Shown: in pieces, positions 26,119 to 34,548 of the stretch
Position numbering within the stretch: the first letter of the stretch is position 1
How the letters are laid out: each line of letters starts with the position of its first letter
DNA from: Pollutimonas sp036675275
GTDB taxonomy: Bacteria > Pseudomonadota > Gammaproteobacteria > Burkholderiales > Burkholderiaceae_B
Assembly (NCBI GenBank): GCA_036675275.1
Contig: JAKFFG010000005.1
Location: 1-64,000, forward strand
Direction of reading: 5' to 3'
Length of the DNA: 64,000 nucleotides
Notes under the pieces: model-generated
Told to the model about the DNA's origin: nothing
Databases searched by the model: none
What the model saw: the letters and a program-made list of their open reading frames with translations, nothing else
Translations under genes and position numbers: made by a program

Positions 26119-26501
26119 GGTCTTTAAGGAATACGGAATCCGCGCCATTGGCCGGATTCCTTTTACCGTCTCTTCGATCAAAGTTGTAACAAATAGGCGT
26201 CAACCGCCCACATCCTGCAAAAAATCAGGCTCTGATTTCTACGGAATAACCCTGCCACTTGGTACGATCAACGTACCCCTCGCCGCGACAAATCACTTTC
26301 AGGACACGCCTTGAAACCCGCATGAATGCTGGGTTCCATACAATTCCCTACGGACTCCCACTATCTTTTCGGCCCCGATTCCGGGCGCTTTTGGCGTGTT
26401 GACGCCCTTATTCGGATGGCCTATAAATGCGACGGCAGTTGAGCGTTTGTACCTTGTTGCAACCTACGACACATAGCATATAAAAAGCCAGGAGACTCAC
26501 A
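26119..26501. other. Intergenic region with terminator and possible operators
   Basis: A terminator stem is at 26135-26160 (GGAATCCG with CGGATTCC, then TTTTA). Two small palindromes follow: AAATCAG-GCT-CTGATTT at 26222-26238 and GGTACG-ATCAA-CGTACC at 26261-26277. The latter is a plausible operator for a GntR- or LacI-like repressor controlling the TRAP operon, though no such regulator is encoded nearby. No gene is seen. Confidence 0.4.
26135..26165 (+). terminator. Rho-independent terminator
   Basis: Stem GGAATCCG (26135-26142) and CGGATTCC (26153-26160), followed by TTTTA, just after the small disordered-protein gene. Confidence 0.75.
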
Positions 26502-27665
26502 ATGAAGAGCAGTTCGAAAGAAGTCAGCCCGATCGCTGCGGGCAAGTCGTCACGCCGCCAGTTTCTGGGTGGCGCCGCCGCCGGCACCGCGGCCGTGGTA
26601 TCCATGGGGTTCCCCTCCATCGTCAGCGCGCAATCGCCGATCAACATGCGTTTCCAGAGCACGTGGCCAACAGTCGACATCTTCCACGAATTCGCACTCG
26701 ACTTCGCCAAGAAGATCAACGACATGACCGGCGGCGAACTGAAGATCGAAGTCTTGCCCGCAGGCGCGGTAGTCCCCGCTTTCGCCCTGCTGGACGCGGT
26801 ATCCAAGGGCACACTGGACGGCGGCCACGGCGTGCTGGGCTACAACTACGGTAAACAGAACGCACTGGCGCTGTTCTCGTCGGGCCCCGCATTCGGCATG
26901 GATGCCAACATGATCCTGGCATGGCACAAGTACGGCGGCGGCAAAGAACTCCTTGCCAAGCTGTACACGTCCATCGGCGGCAATGTGGAATCTTTCCTTA
27001 GCGGCCCGATGCCGACACAGCCCTTTGGCTGGTTCAAGAAACCTGTAACAAAGACCGAAGACCTGAAAGGCCTGAAGTTCCGCACCAACGGCCTGGCCAT
27101 TGATCTGTTCACCGCCATGGGCGCTGCAGTGAATGCCTTGCCCGGCGGCGAAATCGTACCGGCTCTTGACCGCGGCCTGCTGGACGGCGCCGAGTTCAAC
27201 AACGCCACATCGGACCGTCTGCTGGGCTTCCCCGATGTCTCCAAAGTTTGCATGCTGCAAAGCTTCCACCAGTCGTCAGAAACATTCGAAATCATCTTCA
27301 ACAAAGATAAGTACGCCGCCCTGCCGGACAAGATGAAAGCCATCATCGCCAACGGCGTCGAAGCCGCATCGGCCGACATGTCGTGGAAGGCGGTCGACCG
27401 CTACTCGCAAGACTACATCAAGCTGCAGAAAGAAGACGGCGTGAAATTCTACAAGACGCCCGACGCCATCTTGCAGCAACAGCTGGTCGTGTGGGACGAG
27501 ATCGTCACCGAGAAAGGCAAGACCAACGCCATGTTCAAGGAAATCGAGACTTCGCAAAGGGAATTCGCCTCGCGCGCCCTGGCGTGGGACATGGATACCA
27601 ACAATAATCGCCGCATGGCCTACAACCACTACTTTGGCCGTAAAGCCGCTCCCAAGAAGAGCTAA
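26502..27665 (+). CDS. TRAP transporter solute receptor (DctP/TakP type), Tat-exported
   Basis: 387 residues. The N-terminus has a twin-arginine signal, KSSRRQFLGGAAAGTAAV, cleaved near VSAQ. The rest is a TRAP receptor of the TakP/DctP group (MRFQSTWPTVDIFHEFALDF; GLKFRTNGLAIDLFTAMGAA; LPGGEIVPALDRGLLDGAEF), with the Arg in LKFRT expected to bind the substrate carboxylate. TakP-like proteins often take up 2-oxo acids, so a monocarboxylate or 2-keto acid is likely but unproven. AGGAGACTCACA gives the ribosome site. It is first gene of the operon with dctQ and dctM; a hairpin after it (27686-27712) may lower downstream expression. Confidence 0.92.
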   Translation: MKSSSKEVSPIAAGKSSRRQFLGGAAAGTAAVVSMGFPSIVSAQSPINMRFQSTWPTVDIFHEFALDFAKKINDMTGGELKIEVLPAGAVVPAFALLDAVSKGTLDGGHGVLGYNYGKQNALALFSSGPAFGMDANMILAWHKYGGGKELLAKLYTSIGGNVESFLSGPMPTQPFGWFKKPVTKTEDLKGLKFRTNGLAIDLFTAMGAAVNALPGGEIVPALDRGLLDGAEFNNATSDRLLGFPDVSKVCMLQSFHQSSETFEIIFNKDKYAALPDKMKAIIANGVEAASADMSWKAVDRYSQDYIKLQKEDGVKFYKTPDAILQQQLVVWDEIVTEKGKTNAMFKEIETSQREFASRALAWDMDTNNNRRMAYNHYFGRKAAPKKS

Positions 27666-27685
27666 GCCGTAGCGACGTTGCACCG

Positions 27686-27715
27686 AACACCACCCTCTGC
27701 ATGGGTGGTGTTTTT
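27686..27715 (+). terminator. Intra-operon hairpin between TRAP receptor and permease genes
   Basis: Perfect 10-bp stem AACACCACCC (27686-27695) with GGGTGGTGTT (27703-27712), loop TCTGCAT, followed by T-rich sequence to 27715. It has the form of a full terminator, yet the permease genes follow on the same strand within 35 bp. Partial termination would give more receptor than permease, as is common for binding-protein operons. Confidence 0.75.
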
Positions 27716-27745
27716 AATCGGCTTATCCAAGCAAGTGGATCTACC

Positions 27746-28372
27746 ATGCAAAAAGTTTTACTAACTATAGACCGGGTAAACACCTGGATCGGACAGCTGT
27801 TTGGCTGGTTCGTTCTTGCCCTTACCCTGTTCATTACCTACGAAGTGTTTTCACGATACGTTCTGGGCGCCCCCCACGCATGGTCGTTCGACGCCATGAA
27901 TATGATGTACGGCGCGCTGTTCATGATGGCCGGCGCCTACACCTTGTCCAAAAATGGACACGTGCGTGGCGACGTACTGTACGGATTCTTTCCGCCCCGC
28001 CTGCAGGCCGGGCTGGATCTGACACTTTACATCCTGTTCTTTTTCCCGGGCATTATTGCCTTGTGCTGGGCAGGCTGGGAGTATGCCGTCGAGTCTTGGG
28101 TAATCAACGAACATTCCACCATCACCGCGGACGGCCCGCCTATCTACCCCTTTAAAGCGATTATTCCCTTAGCCGGCATCACTTTGATATTCCAGGGTTT
28201 CGTCGAAGTCGTCTACTGCATTCAATGCCTCAAGCAAGGCAGCTGGCCCAAACGCGATAAAGACGTGGAAGAGGTCGATGTCGACAAGCTCAAAGAAATG
28301 GTCCATGTCGACGAAGACATGGAAGAACTTGACAAGCTTGCCGTCCAGCAACAAAAGGGTAGCCATTCATGA
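27746..28372 (+). CDS. TRAP transporter small permease (DctQ)
   Basis: 208 residues. About four TM helices: LFGWFVLALTLFITYEVFSRY, AMNMMYGALFMMAGAYTL, LDLTLYILFFFPGIIALCWAG, and AIIPLAGITLIFQGFVEVVY. The F-S-R-Y-V-L-G-x-P-x-x-W and G-H-V-R-x-D motifs are diagnostic of DctQ. The C-terminal tail is unusually acidic (many D and E). It partners with the DctM large permease; the ATGA overlap at 28369 joins the two genes. ATG 27746 was chosen because a Met starts the first helix there; no strong ribosome site precedes it. Confidence 0.9.
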   Translation: MQKVLLTIDRVNTWIGQLFGWFVLALTLFITYEVFSRYVLGAPHAWSFDAMNMMYGALFMMAGAYTLSKNGHVRGDVLYGFFPPRLQAGLDLTLYILFFFPGIIALCWAGWEYAVESWVINEHSTITADGPPIYPFKAIIPLAGITLIFQGFVEVVYCIQCLKQGSWPKRDKDVEEVDVDKLKEMVHVDEDMEELDKLAVQQQKGSHS

Positions 28373-30255
28373 GAAAAGAAGTATGGTTTGGCCTCTCCAT
28401 ATTGGCCGCAGTTATTATCGCCCTGGTCGTATTCATGCCGGCCCCGGCCGACATCACCAACGGGCATCTGGGCTTGCTGATGCTTGGCCTGATCGTCGTG
28501 ACCATCATGTTGGGATTTCCCACCGCCTTTACCCTGATGGGCATGGGGGTCATTTTCACCTATATAGCCTATCGGAACATGGGCCCGCAGCAGGCCATCC
28601 AGCAGACACTGGACTTGATGGTCCTGCGGGCTTATTCGGTCATGACCAGCGAGGTGCTGATCGCCGTACCGCTGTTCATTTTCATGGGCTATCTGGTCGA
28701 ACGCGCCAATCTGATTGAACGGCTTTTCAAAAGCTTGCACCTGGCCATGGCGCGGGTACCCGGTTCCCTGGCTGTCGCCACCGTCATCACCTGCGCCGTA
28801 TTCGCCACGGCGACCGGCATTGTCGGTGCCGTCGTGACCTTGATGGGGCTGCTGGCCATGCCTGCAATGCTTAAAGCCGGCTATAGCGTTAAGCTCTCGG
28901 CGGGTGCCATTACCGCCGGCGGATGTCTGGGTATCATGATCCCGCCTTCGGTCTTGCTGATCGTGTACGGTGCGGTTGCCGGCGTATCGGTCGTCAAGCT
29001 GTATGCGGGCGCATTCTTCCCCGGCCTGATGCTGGCCCTGCTGTACGTGGTCTACATCATGATCGTGGCCAAGATCAATCCCAAGGCAGCGCCGCCGTTG
29101 TCGCCTGAGCAACGCCGGGTCACACTTCCAGAGTTCGCCGAGATCGTCAAGCGCACCATCAGCAACCGCGCACTGCCCGGCCTGATAGGCGCCATCAAGG
29201 GCAAGCGCAACGCCGACGTGCCCATGCGCACGCTATTTGGCCATTTGGTGATTGCCCTACTGCCCGCACTGGCTTTTGTAGCCGTCATGGGACTCAGCTA
29301 CAAAATGGTCACCGAGCCGCTGCCCCAAGAGGCTACCGGCCTGGTCGCAATGGGATTCGCGGCCGATTCGGGCTTTGAGTCCGCTGCCGATAGCGGCGGC
29401 CTGCAAGAACCCGAAGTGGTAGGCGGTCTGGCCGAGCCCCCAGGTGCGGAAGAACCCGCGGAAGCGGCGCCCGAAGCGGCAGAAGAATCTGTGAATGAAA
29501 GCCGCCCGGCCCCTATGGCCTTCTGGATAACGCTGGCCATCGGTACCGCCATATTCGCGGTGTTCTATGCCTTCTTCACCTTTGCGCGGCTTGAAATCTT
29601 CAAGATGCTGCTCAGCTCGTTCTTTCCGCTGGCCATCATGATTCTGGCGGTACTGGGCAGTATTGTCTTCGGTCTGGCTACGCCTTCCGAGGCTGCCGCA
29701 ATGGGATCGTTCGGGGGATTGTTGTTGGCCCTGGCCTACCGAAGACTGAATATCCCAATGCTAAAAGAATCGGTATATCTGGCGGCCAAGACCAGCGCCA
29801 TGGTGTGCTGGCTGTTCGTGGGTTCCAGCATTTTCTCGGCGGCGTTTGCCTTGCTGGGAGGACAGGAGATAATCAATAACTGGGTATTGAGCATGGACCT
29901 TACGCCCACCCAGTTCCTGATCATGGCGCAAGTGGTGATCTTCCTATTGGGCTGGCCGCTGGAATGGACAGAAATCATCGTGATTTTCATGCCCATTTTC
30001 CTGCCGCTGCTGGCGCACTACCAGATTGATCCCTTGTTCTTCGGTCTGCTGGTCGCCTTGAACCTGCAAACAGCCTTCCTGTCACCGCCCGTTGCCATGT
30101 CGGCGTTCTACCTGAAAGGGGTTTCTCCACCTCATGTGACGCTGAATCAGATCTTTGCGGGCATGCTGCCGTTTATGGGCATACAGTTCATAGCAATTAT
30201 CCTGCTATACCTGTTCCCCGGCATCGGTTTGTGGTTGCCTGAGGTGTTGTATTAA
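28369..30255 (+). CDS. TRAP transporter large permease (DctM) with insert
   Basis: 628 residues, versus about 430 for typical DctM. Both halves of the TRAP permease are clear: MGYLVERANLIERLFKSL; TGIVGAVVTLMGLLAMPAML; IMIPPSVLLIVYGAVAGVSV at the start, and ATPSEAAAMGSFGGLLLAL, GWPLEWTEIIVIFMPIF at the end. Between them (about 235-400) lies an extra segment: a charged cytoplasmic loop, a TM helix, an Ala/Glu/Pro-rich stretch around 340-385, and another TM helix. Similar insertions exist in some related transporters. It moves the solute with Na+ or H+ across the inner membrane using the receptor and DctQ encoded upstream. The ATG overlaps the dctQ stop by 4 bp. Confidence 0.92.
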   Translation: MRKEVWFGLSILAAVIIALVVFMPAPADITNGHLGLLMLGLIVVTIMLGFPTAFTLMGMGVIFTYIAYRNMGPQQAIQQTLDLMVLRAYSVMTSEVLIAVPLFIFMGYLVERANLIERLFKSLHLAMARVPGSLAVATVITCAVFATATGIVGAVVTLMGLLAMPAMLKAGYSVKLSAGAITAGGCLGIMIPPSVLLIVYGAVAGVSVVKLYAGAFFPGLMLALLYVVYIMIVAKINPKAAPPLSPEQRRVTLPEFAEIVKRTISNRALPGLIGAIKGKRNADVPMRTLFGHLVIALLPALAFVAVMGLSYKMVTEPLPQEATGLVAMGFAADSGFESAADSGGLQEPEVVGGLAEPPGAEEPAEAAPEAAEESVNESRPAPMAFWITLAIGTAIFAVFYAFFTFARLEIFKMLLSSFFPLAIMILAVLGSIVFGLATPSEAAAMGSFGGLLLALAYRRLNIPMLKESVYLAAKTSAMVCWLFVGSSIFSAAFALLGGQEIINNWVLSMDLTPTQFLIMAQVVIFLLGWPLEWTEIIVIFMPIFLPLLAHYQIDPLFFGLLVALNLQTAFLSPPVAMSAFYLKGVSPPHVTLNQIFAGMLPFMGIQFIAIILLYLFPGIGLWLPEVLY

Positions 30256-30340
30256 CAGTCTATCGTTAAGACCTGCCGGGCCACCGTCGAGGTGCTTGGT
30301 AGGTCTTCTGCCTTGTACATCGCATTGACTCGTCAACACG

Positions 30341-30370
30341 CGAGCGGCATATGTCCCGCTCGGCGTTTTT
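30341..30370 (+). terminator. Rho-independent terminator after the TRAP operon
   Basis: Stem CGAGCGG (30341-30347) with CCGCTCG (30356-30362), followed by GCGTTTTT. A weaker imperfect hairpin (AAGACCTGCC with GGTAGGTCTT) lies about 50 bp upstream. Confidence 0.75.
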
Positions 30371-30462
30371 AGCAAAAGCTGCCTAACTGGAAATGTCAGC
30401 AGTGGAATAGCGTGCCACTGAACATGGCCTGCCGTCCATAGTTTCAGCCAGCAGGCGATGCA

Positions 30463-31617
30463 TCAGATATAGTCAAAAACATCTTCCTGGAAGAACATAT
30501 CACGGCGCAATTCCAGATACGGTTTGAGCCTGTTCACGCTGGTTATATCGTGCCTCAGGTCCCTCAAAACACCGGTGAGTGCATGAATGTCTTTCAGATG
30601 CTTGTTGATTGCGCGCTGAGTTGCCGCGGGTGTGCTTCTGTGAAATTGCCGATACAGCGCGCCGGTCAGTGGGTTTTCATTCAGAATGTCATCTTTTTGA
30701 TTGCGCAGATAAAGCAGATGCCGCTCGAGCAACTGCGCGGCGCCATCCAGGTCGCCACCCAGTTCCTGCAATGGGGTGTCACCCACATATTCAGCATAGA
30801 AAGCGAATAATTTTGGAATATCGTTGCTGTCTCGCGCCCGAATCAACTCGCTCATAAGCCGGTTCTTTTCCATCCGAGCCGTTTCATCGCGCTCTTTGTC
30901 GGGATGCAGAATGCCGGCAAGCTTGCGAAATAGTTTGTTAACAGACGAGGACCTGATCAGTTGCTTTAATGCCAGGCTCTCGTCCCGAATTTGCTGTTCA
31001 TGGGTCTGCTGTCGTTGGAAAAACTCATGAGAGAACGAATTCTCTGAGTGCGAGTCGTCGTGCTCTGCAAACGGATTGCCTGCCGTATCGGCACGTTCGA
31101 ACTCTGCGAACAAATCCTGGAACATATCTTGAATAGAAGGATCCTCGTCGCTCCGTGCATGGTGCGCGTTGTCATGAAAGGCAAAGTCGTCTGCGCTGGC
31201 TTCAGGTTGCGGTTCGGGATACACAACAGCAAAAGCATCCGCCATGCGCCGTTGTAAGGCGGCCATATCCAGATGTTGGCTAAAAGGATTGACCTCCATC
31301 GCACGCAGGTATTCAACGGCCCACTCAAGCAGCATTGCGCGTTGCCCCTGTGCAAGAGACTTCCGAGTGCAAAACGAAAGCAAGTGCAGACACGCGAAAT
31401 ACATGGCGTCCATATAGGCTTTTTCTTTATCCCCGATACGGCTCTGAATATCTTGGGCGAACGCCTGTACATCCGCCCGCAGACAATCATTTTTCTTTTG
31501 CTGATTGATGACACGCCGCCAAGCATCATTGAATTTTTTTTCGCTGCTAGCTTGCGTATCCGCAGTAGCCTGTGGTTTAGATATTCTGGTGCTTACTTGC
31601 ATAAAATACTTCTTCAT
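30463..31617 (-). CDS. Protein with a C-terminal J-domain-like segment
   Basis: 384 residues from the second Met (MKKYFMQVSTRISK), chosen because the first 21 codons upstream do not look coding. The first 200 residues are helical and acidic with no recognised domain. Around residue 225-280 VNKLFRKLAGILHPDKE...NRLMSELIRARDSND matches helices II-IV of a J-domain with the invariant HPD (H about 238). J-domains stimulate the ATPase of DnaK-type chaperones. The C-terminal 110 residues are helical. It is an orphan J-domain protein; the client is unknown. No DnaK gene is in the window. Confidence 0.65.
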   Translation of the reverse strand: MKKYFMQVSTRISKPQATADTQASSEKKFNDAWRRVINQQKKNDCLRADVQAFAQDIQSRIGDKEKAYMDAMYFACLHLLSFCTRKSLAQGQRAMLLEWAVEYLRAMEVNPFSQHLDMAALQRRMADAFAVVYPEPQPEASADDFAFHDNAHHARSDEDPSIQDMFQDLFAEFERADTAGNPFAEHDDSHSENSFSHEFFQRQQTHEQQIRDESLALKQLIRSSSVNKLFRKLAGILHPDKERDETARMEKNRLMSELIRARDSNDIPKLFAFYAEYVGDTPLQELGGDLDGAAQLLERHLLYLRNQKDDILNENPLTGALYRQFHRSTPAATQRAINKHLKDIHALTGVLRDLRHDITSVNRLKPYLELRRDMFFQEDVFDYI

Positions 31618-31786
31618 TCGTTTACCAATGCCCAGCAACTCCGGGTGGGCATACGCCCAGACGCCAGAGCTTACAAGCATATGAGCAATATCATTTTAGG
31701 CATGAAAGCCAAGCCTCGCAAAACGCTAGAGCTGATTTTTTTCCAGTTGGCATAATTGTCGAGGCATACTCTGTCGCGACCTATTC

Positions 31787-31815
31787 TTGACATAGCCATA
31801 GGAGCATCTTAGGAT
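31787..31815 (+). promoter_or_regulatory. Sigma-70 promoter of the phd-vapC type pair
   Basis: TTGACA at 31787-31792, a 17-bp spacer, and TAGGAT at 31810-31815 (4 of 6 match to TATAAT). It is placed just upstream of the antitoxin gene (ATG 31848), leaving a short 5' leader. Confidence 0.55.
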
Positions 31816-31847
31816 AATGACTAGACAGCATGACTATAGGGGGTTGT

Positions 31848-32087
31848 ATGCCGCTAGACCGAATCTCAAAATCCCAATTCAAGGCGACGGCTCTTGAGGT
31901 TTTACGGCAAGTAGAAGCTACCGGTGCACCGATGGTTATTACCGACAACGGCCGGCCCACGGTAGAACTGCGTCGTTATCGCATTGACAAGAGAAGTCCT
32001 TTGGATCGGCTTCGAGGCAGCGCAGTAGCCTACACAGAGCCTTTTGAGCCAGCAACCCAGCCCAGCAACTGGGAGGCGCTGTCTTGA
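31848..32087 (+). CDS. Phd/YefM-type antitoxin
   Basis: 79 residues starting MPLDRISKSQFKATALEVLR. The N-terminal half (Ile-Ser-K-S-x-F-K-A-x-x-L-x-x-L...G-x-P-x-x-I-T-D-N-G-R-P) is the Phd/YefM DNA-binding fold; the C-terminal tail (SPLDRLRGSAVAYTEPFEPA) is the toxin-binding part typical of antitoxins paired with PIN-domain toxins. AGGGGG lies 4-5 nt before the ATG. It overlaps the toxin gene by 4 bp (TTGA), so the two are translationally coupled and the antitoxin should repress the pair. Confidence 0.85.
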   Translation: MPLDRISKSQFKATALEVLRQVEATGAPMVITDNGRPTVELRRYRIDKRSPLDRLRGSAVAYTEPFEPATQPSNWEALS

Positions 32088-32485
32088 TCGTACTTGACAC
32101 GCATGCCCTCGTTTGGTGGGTCGCCGACAGCCCTGAATTATCGCAAACTGCCCGAGTTGCCATCGAATCCCAATTATCCAATCCGGATGGTCTGGTAATT
32201 GTCTCGTCCATTTCGGTCTGGGAGATCGCTCTTCTCGTGCGCAAAGAGCGATTAGTTCTCAATATAGATCTGGATACCTGGCTCGACACGGTCGGGCAAA
32301 TTGAAGGCCTGCGGTTTATGCCAGTGGATAATGAGGTATTGATTCATTCGACGCGGCTGCCTGGGGAGTTCCACCCCGACCCTGCCGACCGAATAATTGT
32401 CGCTTTAGCGCGGCAGCTTGCCGCGCCGTTAGTGACCGCCGACGCGAAAATCAGAGCCTACAGGCATGTGGACACTACCTGGTAA
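32084..32485 (+). CDS. PIN-domain toxin (VapC type)
   Basis: 133 residues. All four acidic residues of the PIN-domain active site are visible: D5 (VLDTHALVW), E47 (SVWEIA), D102 (DPADRII) and D120 (VTADAKI). VapC-type toxins are Mg-dependent ribonucleases that cut tRNA or rRNA. The start is TTG inside the antitoxin stop codon (TTGA), which would lower its translation relative to antitoxin. The gene is intact. It is followed by a hairpin at 32529-32558. Confidence 0.87.
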   Translation: MIVLDTHALVWWVADSPELSQTARVAIESQLSNPDGLVIVSSISVWEIALLVRKERLVLNIDLDTWLDTVGQIEGLRFMPVDNEVLIHSTRLPGEFHPDPADRIIVALARQLAAPLVTADAKIRAYRHVDTTW

Positions 32486-32528
32486 TTGCGCTAGCGCATC
32501 TGATGGATCGCTCAAGTCAGACACACTG

Positions 32529-32558
32529 AATGGCTTCGATTGCCACATCGAAGCCATT
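32529..32558. terminator. 12-bp hairpin between convergent genes
   Basis: AATGGCTTCGAT (32529-32540), loop TGCCAC, ATCGAAGCCATT (32547-32558). There is no long T-tract on either strand, so it is a moderate terminator candidate for the toxin gene and the convergent chemoreceptor gene. Confidence 0.55.
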
Positions 32559-32578
32559 CTCACTACTACGGGAAACGC

Positions 32579-34324
32579 CTAGAACTCTTCCCACTCGTCG
32601 CTTTTTGCAGCCTTGGAGCCAGCCGTTGCAAGACGCATGCGAGCTGCCGTTGCAGTGGCCTGTCCTGCCTCCGGTTTGCCTCGACCATGGCTGGATGCAG
32701 ACGTCATCGGCGCCACGCGCGGGCTGGCAAGTACCGGCGTTGCGACGCTGCCGCCATTTTGCTCGACCTTGAAGAAGCTCACAGTATCCACCAGCATACC
32801 GGCCTGTTCGCTCAGGCTGCCCGATGCCGTGGCGGATTCCTCTACCAGGGCCGCGTTCTGTTGCGTAACATCGCTAAGCTGCAGCACGGCATCGTTGATC
32901 TGACCGAGGCCTGACGTTTGTTCCGTCGTCGCGGCGCTGATTTCGCTGATCAGGTCGGTCACATGCTTGACCTCGGCCACAATGCCCTGCATTGCTGCGC
33001 CCGCCTCGTCCACCAGCTTGCTGCCTGCCTCTACCTTGACAACGCTGTCGTCGATAAGCATTTTGATATCTTTGGCGGCCGCCGCGCTTTTCTGCGCAAG
33101 ACTGCGCACTTCGGACGCCACCACCGCAAAGCCGCGACCCTGCTCGCCGGCTCGAGCCGCTTCCACCGCGGCATTGAGCGCCAGAATATTCGTCTGGAAC
33201 GCAATGGTATCGATCACGCCAATAATATCCACGATACGCTTGGACGAATCGTTGATGCCCGCCATGGTTTCCACCACATTATTGACCACCTCGCCGCCCC
33301 TGGACGCAGACACGCTGGCCGCCGTTGCGCGCTGCGCGGCCTGCATGGCCACCTCTGCATTGCTGTGAACCGTGCTGGAGAGCTCCTCCATGGCTGCGGC
33401 GGTTTCGGTAAGATTCGCCGCCTGCTCTTCAGTGCGCTGCGATAGATCCGCATTGCCTGCGGCGATCTGGCCGGCGCCGGTAGCAATGCTGTCGCTGCTT
33501 GCGAGCACCGACGCAACCAACTTGCGCAAGCTTTCCTGCATTGTGTTCATTGCCAGGATCACGCTGCCCTTGACCGCGCGCGATGTATCGATGCGGTTCG
33601 TCAGATTGCCGCTGGCAATGGAATCGGCAATGGCTGCCACCTGTGCCGGTTCGCCGCCCAGCTGACGCGTCAATGCGCGCGTTATGGCCCAACCGAGCAA
33701 CATGGCCAATATTGCGCCCGCGATAGTCAGCGCTATGAGTGTAATGACTGTGCTGGAGTAGACATTGGCAATTTCCCTGGCAAAGCGCTCCGCGTTCATG
33801 CGCTTGCCGTTCACCACATCATTCATAGCAGCCTCGGCGGCGTCACCCAACGGCCGAGCATTTTCCAGCAGCTCTATCGTGGAATCGTTCGCCTGCCCAG
33901 GCGGTTCAGGCTTGAGCAATACCAGAACCTTGTCTATTCCGGTTTTATAGGCGGCAACCGATTCCAAGGCCTTCTGGAGCGCGGCGTTGCCTTCTTCCGT
34001 AACAAACATGCCCTCGAGCCGCTTGAGTTCGGCTACCACCCCGGCAAAGCGCTCGGCGATCGTCTTTATCTCATCATCACGCTCGCCGAACGTTTGCGCA
34101 AGCAACGCCGTGCGCGCGGACCGGCCCGCACCGACTAGTAACGAATGGGCCGTCGAGGCATGGTGCAGACCAACTAACTCAACATTGTGCATAGTCGCGG
34201 CCATGGTATTGACCTGCCCGGTTGCTCGAACCCCCAGCCATCCAATAATGGCGGCGATGATGGCAACAATCAGGAACGACCCAGTCAGCTTGGTTCTGAC
34301 GGTAAGGCTGGCGAACCAACTCAT
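32579..34324 (-). CDS. Methyl-accepting chemotaxis protein, WEEF tail
   Basis: 581 residues. TM helix 1 (SFLIVAIIAAIIGWLGV) and TM2 (STVITLIALTIAGAILAMLLGW) flank a four-helix-bundle periplasmic domain of about 150 residues. Then follow HAMP and the signalling domain with the invariant hairpin tip (IIGVIDTIAFQTNILALNAAVEAARAGEQG). The C-terminus DEWEEF resembles the NWETF-type pentapeptide that recruits methyltransferase CheR. It should pass a ligand signal to CheA/CheW to steer the flagellum. It is divergent from the hemerythrin gene. Confidence 0.92.
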   Translation of the reverse strand: MSWFASLTVRTKLTGSFLIVAIIAAIIGWLGVRATGQVNTMAATMHNVELVGLHHASTAHSLLVGAGRSARTALLAQTFGERDDEIKTIAERFAGVVAELKRLEGMFVTEEGNAALQKALESVAAYKTGIDKVLVLLKPEPPGQANDSTIELLENARPLGDAAEAAMNDVVNGKRMNAERFAREIANVYSSTVITLIALTIAGAILAMLLGWAITRALTRQLGGEPAQVAAIADSIASGNLTNRIDTSRAVKGSVILAMNTMQESLRKLVASVLASSDSIATGAGQIAAGNADLSQRTEEQAANLTETAAAMEELSSTVHSNAEVAMQAAQRATAASVSASRGGEVVNNVVETMAGINDSSKRIVDIIGVIDTIAFQTNILALNAAVEAARAGEQGRGFAVVASEVRSLAQKSAAAAKDIKMLIDDSVVKVEAGSKLVDEAGAAMQGIVAEVKHVTDLISEISAATTEQTSGLGQINDAVLQLSDVTQQNAALVEESATASGSLSEQAGMLVDTVSFFKVEQNGGSVATPVLASPRVAPMTSASSHGRGKPEAGQATATAARMRLATAGSKAAKSDEWEEF

Positions 34325-34548
34325 TAAATTTTCTCCGATATTAATAGGGCTCCTGGCGTCATTCGCCGGAGCTTTCCTCCCGGAAAATTTTAGGCCGGAG
34401 CACTTCGAGGGAAAGAGAAGAACTGAGGGTATTCCCTAGCATAGTTTGGGAGAACGATAGTCATTTACTGAATGTTTGCCTTTTGTATAAGATATATATA
34501 AAATGTATCTTATCGCACAATGCTAAACAAACACGACTGGAAACTGAC

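Noticed and set aside
25849..26181. 110-codon minus-strand frame with strongly hydrophobic segments
   Set aside because: It lies across the small plus-strand gene and its terminator; hydrophobic residues arise as complement of the Asp/Gln/Lys codons.
28222..29112. 296-codon open frame on the minus strand rich in His, Asp, Gln and Gly
   Set aside because: Mirror image of the hydrophobic codons of the dctQ and dctM genes.
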